A stretch of 17,754 nt of DNA from Prevotella sp. UBA3776 (GTDB lineage Bacteria > Bacteroidota > Bacteroidia > Bacteroidales > Bacteroidaceae). The DNA is taken from the NCBI GenBank assembly GCA_002369515.1, contig DFFM01000041.1, positions 69,995-87,748 of the forward strand. The letters run 5' to 3'. Position 1 is the first letter of the stretch, and the number at the start of each line of letters is the position of its first letter. Made by a program: the position numbers and the translations under genes. Below the pieces are notes generated by a model. That model had not been told where the DNA came from, did not search any database, and was given only the letters and a program-made list of their open reading frames with translations. This document shows positions 14,601-17,754 of the stretch, piece by piece.

Positions 14601-16405
14601 CAAACGTCTCAAATGTTATTGCTACAGGTAAGACGGAGTTCTATAAACTTGAAGGTGGTGAATATGTTTCTTATGAACCAAAATTCTCACAATATGTTCA
14701 GCCGTGGTATTACGATGAGGCTACCAACGAATATAAAAGAACAGATGTGTATATCCCTGGTGTTTCTAAATACTACAAATTAGATAATGGATCTTATAAG
14801 GAAGAGAATTTCCAAATGAGTGGCGATTGTGCTTTCTATTATGTGGAGTCTGTGACACAAGAGCCGGTATATGATGAATCCGACCATTTCTTGCCAGGAA
14901 AGACTTGGTACACTTATGATGGTAACACTAAAACCTATACACAAGTAACATTGAGTTGGTATAATCATTTTAAAGATGATTATTACTATAAGTCAGGTTC
15001 AGAGCCCAAGTATTGCAGTCAGGATGGTGCAGCATACGATGCCTCTGAAACCTATTATTCCGACCAGAATGGAACGGTGGCTTCACCAGTGAATTTCAAT
15101 GGAACATATTACTATCATCCTGCTACAGCACAATACAGCACAGCAAGTGCTGATGATGTAAATACAGCCAAGTTGCAGAATACCACTCTTTATACAAAGG
15201 ATGGCGAAGACTACACGGCTGTAACGGGTAATGCTACAGCTGGTACATCTTACTATGTGATGACTCAGGAAGGAAGCGATGATCTCTATGCAAAGTATTA
15301 CACCGTGGTAGAGCGCAACAACACTTATCGTGGTTTCTGGTATGATGCCAATGGCGATGGAAAGAACGTGACTGACATGGAGAAATGGCCGAGTGAGGCA
15401 GACGTACAAAAATGGAGTGATATGAGTATTGGTGGCAAGGATTATCCCCTTATCGACGGTAAGGATTACTCTGGTCTGAAGAACTTCCTGCTGACGGGTG
15501 GCTATATCCCCGGCGAGACAGTTGTCAATATCTTTGAGGGCGTGGATATGTGGTACACCATCTATCTGCCCTACGACCTTACCAGACGACAGATTTATGA
15601 AATCTTTGGTGCCTCAACTCAGGTTTGTGACTTCCTCGGAATCCGTAAGGATGGCAAAGACATCGTGATTGACTTCTCTAAAAACCGCTTGACAAATCCT
15701 GACAAGGATGGTGTTGAGCCGACAGATGAAACAATTGGTATCCATGCCAATACTCCTTATATGATTCATCCCTCTGTAGTCGTTCAGGTGGCAGAAGACG
15801 GTGCAAAGACACCTGTGCAGTTCCGTGCTACGGGCGTTGCCCAGATTGATAAGGCTTCGGAGGATGAAACCGGCGCAAATCCTTATTTCGGTCTTTACGA
15901 CTCGGTAGAAGGTGAAAGAAAGAATGCAGAAGCAGCCCAGAACTATATTCCTGGTTACAAATTCCTTGGAACCTATGGCCAGAATAACGACGGAGTAACT
16001 TCTGTAGTAATGACAGAACCGTGCTATTATTTCGGAAATGTATGGCAAGACAAGGAAAAATTCATTCTGAAATATCAGTCGTTCTGGTATTATAAAGGAA
16101 AGCAGGCTGCTGGATGGGATCTGAGTTGGAAGCCTTATACGGCTATCATCAAGTATGTTGGCGACGAAACCAGCAACCCGGCCAAGGCTGTGAATCAGGT
16201 TAACTTTGGCGTAGGTTATGATGACATCTATAACAATGGCGTAGCAGACCAGATAGAAACCGTTTCTACCGAAGCAAAGGAATCTGTAAATCCTCGTTTC
16301 AATGGCGGTGTCTATAGTGTGAATGGCCAGTATATGGGTACGAGCCTTGAAGGACTACCTAAGGGTATCTATCTGATGAATGGCAAGAAATATGTTGTTA
16401 AATAA
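11696..16405 (+). CDS. BspA-like leucine-rich-repeat surface protein with Tyr-rich repeats
   Basis: This 1569-residue protein has a signal peptide (MRKLLLLLVCAFVSIGTWA, cleaved near 19). Residues about 20-570 are beta-rich and unclassified. Residues about 579-750 form six BspA-type (LRR_5) repeats, seen as VPDNITTIGNFAFAACSSL, IPEGVTVIGESAFQQLEDL and IPENVESIGDNAFSLCYNL. A Tyr-rich region (about 765-1205) holds modules such as YYKLDNGSY, YYSDQKGTV and TLYEKVGDNY. A WYTIYLPYDLTRRQIYEIFG module (about 1284-1480) follows, as in other Bacteroidales surface proteins. The end, GGVYSVNGQYMG through GLPKGIYLMNGKKYVVK, resembles type IX secretion C-terminal sorting domains. Adhesion to host or other cells is the expected role from BspA, not shown here. 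Base composition is clearly lower in G+C than the sus-like operon, most of all in the Tyr-rich part. Confidence 0.9.
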   Translation: MRKLLLLLVCAFVSIGTWAYGGQDGQSWTYDGSSWSSTSGMTGSGLRFQTVYETPKFQLVESGQSGLLAQWMSDKSDQLSYFADTNNTHLKLSGQFTAAELKTFFSKSFFSQYQYVDMSDVEMVGDYDLTAFGLQTTQTVILPSAPRMPNAAELGYFYNNNFPCVAYFAEAAHNNLNVYCLDDKVAALAPVVKAHTSIRYSQFYNEDGTQPTDGRLYPSVLHSAITGLSQLPVAEVDLTWANVSDLKDADGKYHYNLNPATHYLVIPQSESQYSVGADFTNESGSDYTYGDNIWVVSTFKGKTAPYATGAVFGGQLLITRDDPQQGGINESTNITYIRKNGALAGATPYLTDYAMNAERMIVVSKPGAGKISAAEGYVSDLASMANSHSVSVDLTQYIVPSGEDISTYGNAYVEHVALPDNTSLEVMETILGNCSCPTSIGVFNTADKHLYTHSQAPNQLTKVVQMIESARVSLNSSTPAGNVEKITMKGLLTGADFASTSSKYGISADGTIDPNSPAGGDAPALWGANVKYADFSDAAFVPESQFVPAKLGYAETVETILLPEAQVQSCDGTTYQQTTLPDNCLQQCTELSGELVVPDNITTIGNFAFAACSSLESATFGRNVRNIGTDLFSGDGELKEVSLNTGLTNISDRCFNGCVELKTVDIPEGVTVIGESAFQQLEDLSAIKLPTTLVTIEASAFKQCFALSTVIIPENVESIGDNAFSLCYNLRDVYFMGTTTIPSCSKKAFDTMSYFNNNAASKRATSGTYAQDEYGDWHYDEYYDQESYGRTDERGANGKVYAAIMHYPHVSQEAVYGAATVDADAYNAAKAADPVTLYEKVGDNYVAVSGMPEDGKTYYTVSYNAADSYESTTTPQTGVSQYYSDQKGTVTTPIVANGYYIQCGTNDVYTQVNKGGDVIGAQDQYYIKSGDTYTPSDLKFYYWGSYRSMYYATEETQPVTHYGTLAAWTNVSNVIATGKTEFYKLEGGEYVSYEPKFSQYVQPWYYDEATNEYKRTDVYIPGVSKYYKLDNGSYKEENFQMSGDCAFYYVESVTQEPVYDESDHFLPGKTWYTYDGNTKTYTQVTLSWYNHFKDDYYYKSGSEPKYCSQDGAAYDASETYYSDQNGTVASPVNFNGTYYYHPATAQYSTASADDVNTAKLQNTTLYTKDGEDYTAVTGNATAGTSYYVMTQEGSDDLYAKYYTVVERNNTYRGFWYDANGDGKNVTDMEKWPSEADVQKWSDMSIGGKDYPLIDGKDYSGLKNFLLTGGYIPGETVVNIFEGVDMWYTIYLPYDLTRRQIYEIFGASTQVCDFLGIRKDGKDIVIDFSKNRLTNPDKDGVEPTDETIGIHANTPYMIHPSVVVQVAEDGAKTPVQFRATGVAQIDKASEDETGANPYFGLYDSVEGERKNAEAAQNYIPGYKFLGTYGQNNDGVTSVVMTEPCYYFGNVWQDKEKFILKYQSFWYYKGKQAAGWDLSWKPYTAIIKYVGDETSNPAKAVNQVNFGVGYDDIYNNGVADQIETVSTEAKESVNPRFNGGVYSVNGQYMGTSLEGLPKGIYLMNGKKYVVK

Positions 16406-16424
16406 TTATTGAATCATAGTCATT

Positions 16425-16637
16425 ATGAAAAAGAACATATATATTCAGCCAGAAACCATTCTTGTGCCTTATGTATCAGAAATGCCTCTGTTGGCTGATT
16501 CTGAAGGTAAGGTAAAACAAGAATACGGTGAAGGAGGCTATAGCGGTGGTAATAACTCTGGAGATATTGGCGGAGGTGACGACCAACCACATGAAACAGG
16601 TGCCAAGAACATCAACCTCTGGGATGACTGGGACTAA
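16425..16637 (+). CDS. 70-residue Gly/Asp-rich small protein co-transcribed with the BspA-like gene
   Basis: The gene starts 19 nt after the BspA-like stop and no promoter is visible between them, so the two are probably co-transcribed. The protein opens with MKKNIYIQPETILVPYVSEM, followed by PLLADSEGK, has a Gly-rich centre (GEGGYSGGNNSGDIGGGDD) and ends in the acidic aromatic tail NLWDDWD. There is no signal peptide, transmembrane segment or Cys. A short MKK-Y-xP start, a Leu-Leu/Ala-x-Ser segment and an acidic Trp-containing tail recall small unannotated Prevotella proteins that I have seen behind large surface proteins, but I cannot name a family. Possible roles are a chaperone-like or secretion-related partner, or a processed peptide; none is shown. 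A strong hairpin follows. Confidence 0.65.
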   Translation: MKKNIYIQPETILVPYVSEMPLLADSEGKVKQEYGEGGYSGGNNSGDIGGGDDQPHETGAKNINLWDDWD

Positions 16638-16651
16638 TTGATTCTCTATTC

Positions 16652-16681
16652 AGCAGGGCGCGCTGAAAGGCGCGCCCCGCT
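16652..16681 (+). terminator. Hairpin terminator after the small protein gene
   Basis: GGGCGCGC (16656-16663) pairs with GCGCGCCC (16670-16677) around TGAAAG, extended by AGC/GCT across one mismatch. The tail is TATAAAACTATT rather than a T run, so termination may be incomplete. Confidence 0.6.
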
Positions 16682-16699
16682 ATAAAACTATTATTAATT

Positions 16700-16993
16700 A
16701 TGTGTGAAATAGATGAAAAATTCAAACAAGTAATTATTCAAGAGATTGATAAGCTATGGAACGATTGCTTTGAAAACAGTACTGAAGGTAAGGAAATAAA
16801 GTTAAACGGTGTACAAACAGTTGTACTGCCTTCTGAAATAAAGAATCATGCTGAAAATCTCATTACTGTTATGTTCAATATTCAAGAGGAAAGAAAAGAA
16901 GGATTGACACTTCCTTCCAGCACTGTTCAAAAGCAATTAAAGATGAGAGTTTCTATTGATGTTGAATGTGAACAGAATGCTAAAATAGGATGA
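16700..16993 (+). CDS. Small hypothetical protein, first of an overlapping pair
   Basis: This 97-residue protein is of unknown function. It is charged and probably helical in its first half (EKFKQVIIQEIDKLWNDCFENSTEGKE), followed by LPSEIKNHAENLITVMFNIQEE and a beta-like end (MRVSIDVECEQN). No signal peptide, metal-binding cluster or known motif is visible. The start follows a weak ribosome-binding context (ATTATTAATT). The stop overlaps the next gene's start as ATGA, so the two proteins are probably made together. Base composition is very A/T-rich compared with the rest of the window, which suits acquisition from elsewhere. A two-gene toxin-immunity or antitoxin-like pair is one possibility, without direct support. 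Confidence 0.6.
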   Translation: MCEIDEKFKQVIIQEIDKLWNDCFENSTEGKEIKLNGVQTVVLPSEIKNHAENLITVMFNIQEERKEGLTLPSSTVQKQLKMRVSIDVECEQNAKIG

Positions 16994-17316
16994 AGTCGAT
17001 TATGATGAGAAATATTGGAAATAGTATAGGAGATCATATCGCGGCAAATTGCAGCAATCTAACATTTATGTATGCAGGTAAAAGATTGGATGTCGTTTCT
17101 GTTAAAGATATTACTGTTAGTTTGGTAGATGAGTTCGTGGGTGATGGCAAGTATGAGTTCAATGGTTCCTGCATGGTTTCTTATAAAGTGTCAGAAAATG
17201 AAGGAAGCATTTTATCGCAATTCTTTCACATAAGAGGATTTGCAGACATAAATAGTAGTGGTTCTGCCGTTCCTGAGATAGTGAAGACTGGTTTTATCAG
17301 CTTATATTTAATTTAA
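16990..17316 (+). CDS. Small hypothetical protein, second of an overlapping pair
   Basis: This 108-residue protein is of unknown function. Its start overlaps the upstream stop by four bases (ATGA), a strong sign of translational coupling; the second Met, at residue 5 or 6, is an alternative start. The body alternates short beta-strand-like stretches (KDITVSLVDEFVGDGKYEF, GSCMVSYKVSEN, SILSQFFHIRGFADI), suggesting a small beta-rich fold. There is no signal peptide or transmembrane helix. The gene is A/T-rich like its partner. No family is recognised. Confidence 0.6.
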   Translation: MKSIMMRNIGNSIGDHIAANCSNLTFMYAGKRLDVVSVKDITVSLVDEFVGDGKYEFNGSCMVSYKVSENEGSILSQFFHIRGFADINSSGSAVPEIVKTGFISLYLI

Positions 17317-17355
17317 AGAGGTATTATAGCTGTTGGTAAGACTAATAACGATATT

Positions 17356-17398
17356 CCAGTTGTGAAACTGGCTTCTATAAGTTGGGGTTTCATTCCCC
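17356..17398 (+). other. Two adjacent small hairpins
   Basis: CCAGTT (17356-17361) pairs with AACTGG (17366-17371) around GTGA, and GGGG (17384-17387) pairs with CCCC (17395-17398) around TTTCATT, followed by GCTTTGTTT. The second could be a weak terminator of the overlapping gene pair. The arrangement looks superficially like the anticodon and T arms of a tRNA, but no acceptor stem exists. Confidence 0.4.
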
Positions 17399-17435
17399 GC
17401 TTTGTTTATTATTTATAATTAGTTTATAATTTCAG

Positions 17436-17469
17436 ACAGGGTTTGTCGTGAGATACGCCCTGTATTTTT
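17436..17469 (+). terminator. Intrinsic terminator with side bulge, copy 1
   Basis: ACAGGG (17436-17441) and CGT (17447-17449) pair with ACGCCCTGT (17455-17463), leaving TTTGT as a one-sided bulge and GAGAT as the loop, followed by ATTTTT. It lies about 120 nt after the last gene. Confidence 0.65.
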
Positions 17470-17502
17470 AAAAGGATTTTATTTTAGTTTATACTCAATG
17501 AT

Positions 17503-17536
17503 CAGGGTTCGTCGTGATGATGCGCCCTGTTTTTTT
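17503..17536 (+). terminator. Intrinsic terminator with side bulge, copy 2
   Basis: CAGGG (17503-17507) and CG (17513-17514) pair with CGCCCTG (17523-17529), with the bulge TTCGT and the loop TGATGATG, followed by a run of seven T. It shares CAGGGTTYGTCGTGA and CGCCCTGT with copy 1. Confidence 0.7.
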
Positions 17537-17616
17537 GTTTAAAGCCCCCCTCTTATCCCCCCTGGGGGGGAAGGTCCGCGCAGGATGTCGATTGGGGTGT
17601 AACAATGTTTTTTCTT

Positions 17617-17694
17617 CTCACACGGATTCCACGGATTTCTCAGATTTCATTTGTTGAAACAATCATCCGTGTGCTCTGTGCAATCTGTGGTCGT
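17617..17694 (-). repeat. CAGATTGCAC dispersed repeat, copy 2 with inverted half
   Basis: On the minus strand 17665-17694 reads ACGACCACAGATTGCAC then AGAGCACACGGAT, matching 11104-11133 at 28 of 30 positions. CACACGGAT (17619-17627) is the exact reverse complement of ATCCGTGTG (17665-17673), so the unit can fold on itself. Confidence 0.65.
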
Positions 17695-17711
17695 TTGAGA
17701 GATGGTTGGTT

Positions 17712-17746
17712 GAACGCTCTGCGTCTTTAAAAAAACCAATAAAAAC
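17712..17746 (-). repeat. Window-end inverted repeat, right copy
   Basis: The reverse complement reads TTTTTATTGGTTTTTTT followed by AAAGACGCAGAGCGTTC and matches the left copy at 66-97 with few differences. See the left copy. Confidence 0.6.
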
Positions 17747-17754
17747 AAAGAAAA

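Larger units (their letters stand above)
17317..17754. other. Gene-free end of the window with hairpins and repeats
   Basis: No reading frame is convincing. The stretch holds two small hairpins (17356-17398), two similar intrinsic terminators (17436-17469 and 17503-17536), a short C/G-run block (17544-17572), the second CAGATTGCAC repeat (17617-17694) and the inverted copy of the window-start repeat (17712-17746). Confidence 0.6.

Noticed and set aside
17325..17405. tRNA-like pattern (TTGTGAA in a loop, GGGG-TTTCATT-CCCC arm)
   Set aside because: The anticodon arm would have a wrong loop size, the T loop lacks the conserved C56 and purine 57, and no 7-bp acceptor stem can be formed.

Overview
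The window comes from a Bacteroidota genome, most likely order Bacteroidales and a Prevotella-like member of Prevotellaceae. Direct evidence: a SusC/SusD outer-membrane pair with a third surface lipoprotein, a BspA-like leucine-rich-repeat surface protein ending in a sorting-domain-like tail, an RteC-like protein, and several promoters of the Bacteroidota form TAnnTTTG. Gene starts are often without a strong Shine-Dalgarno sequence. Genus assignment is inference.

Layout. (1) 1-431: no convincing gene, a patchwork of inverted repeats. (2) 432-1514, minus strand: an L-threonine aldolase-like PLP enzyme with its own promoter at 1574-1605. (3) 1515-2432: a long intergenic region holding two copies of a 27-nt dispersed repeat (a third, inverted copy lies at 362-388), a G/C-rich hairpin block, and the promoter and roughly 245-nt leader of susC; the leader may encode a 23-residue peptide. 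(4) 2433-9274, plus strand: susC, susD and a lipoprotein with a duplicated domain, a three-gene glycan-uptake operon closed by a very strong terminator at 9303-9340. An inverted-repeat element sits between susD and the lipoprotein gene. No glycoside hydrolase, sensor or sigma/anti-sigma gene is present, so the substrate is unknown. (5) 9275-11695: a repeat-rich segment with an RteC-like gene (minus) and a DUF5675-family gene (plus) in divergent orientation. (6) 11696-16637: a 1569-residue BspA-like surface protein and, 19 nt later, a 70-residue Gly/Asp-rich small protein, followed by a hairpin. A poly-G tract lies in the promoter spacer and an octamer tandem repeat lies upstream. (7) 16700-17316: two AT-rich, ATGA-overlapping small genes of unknown function. 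(8) 17317-17754: two look-alike terminator hairpins and more dispersed repeats, ending with an inverted copy of a repeat found at the start of the window.

How the parts work together. The susC-susD-lipoprotein operon should bind and import an oligosaccharide or glycopeptide across the outer membrane. The BspA-like protein is probably an exported adhesin or matrix-binding protein, with the 70-residue protein co-transcribed. The aldolase and the DUF5675 and RteC-like genes look unconnected with these. The unusual features are the number of different dispersed repeats and hairpin elements between genes, the possible slippage-controlled promoter of the BspA-like gene, and the small unclassified proteins behind it.
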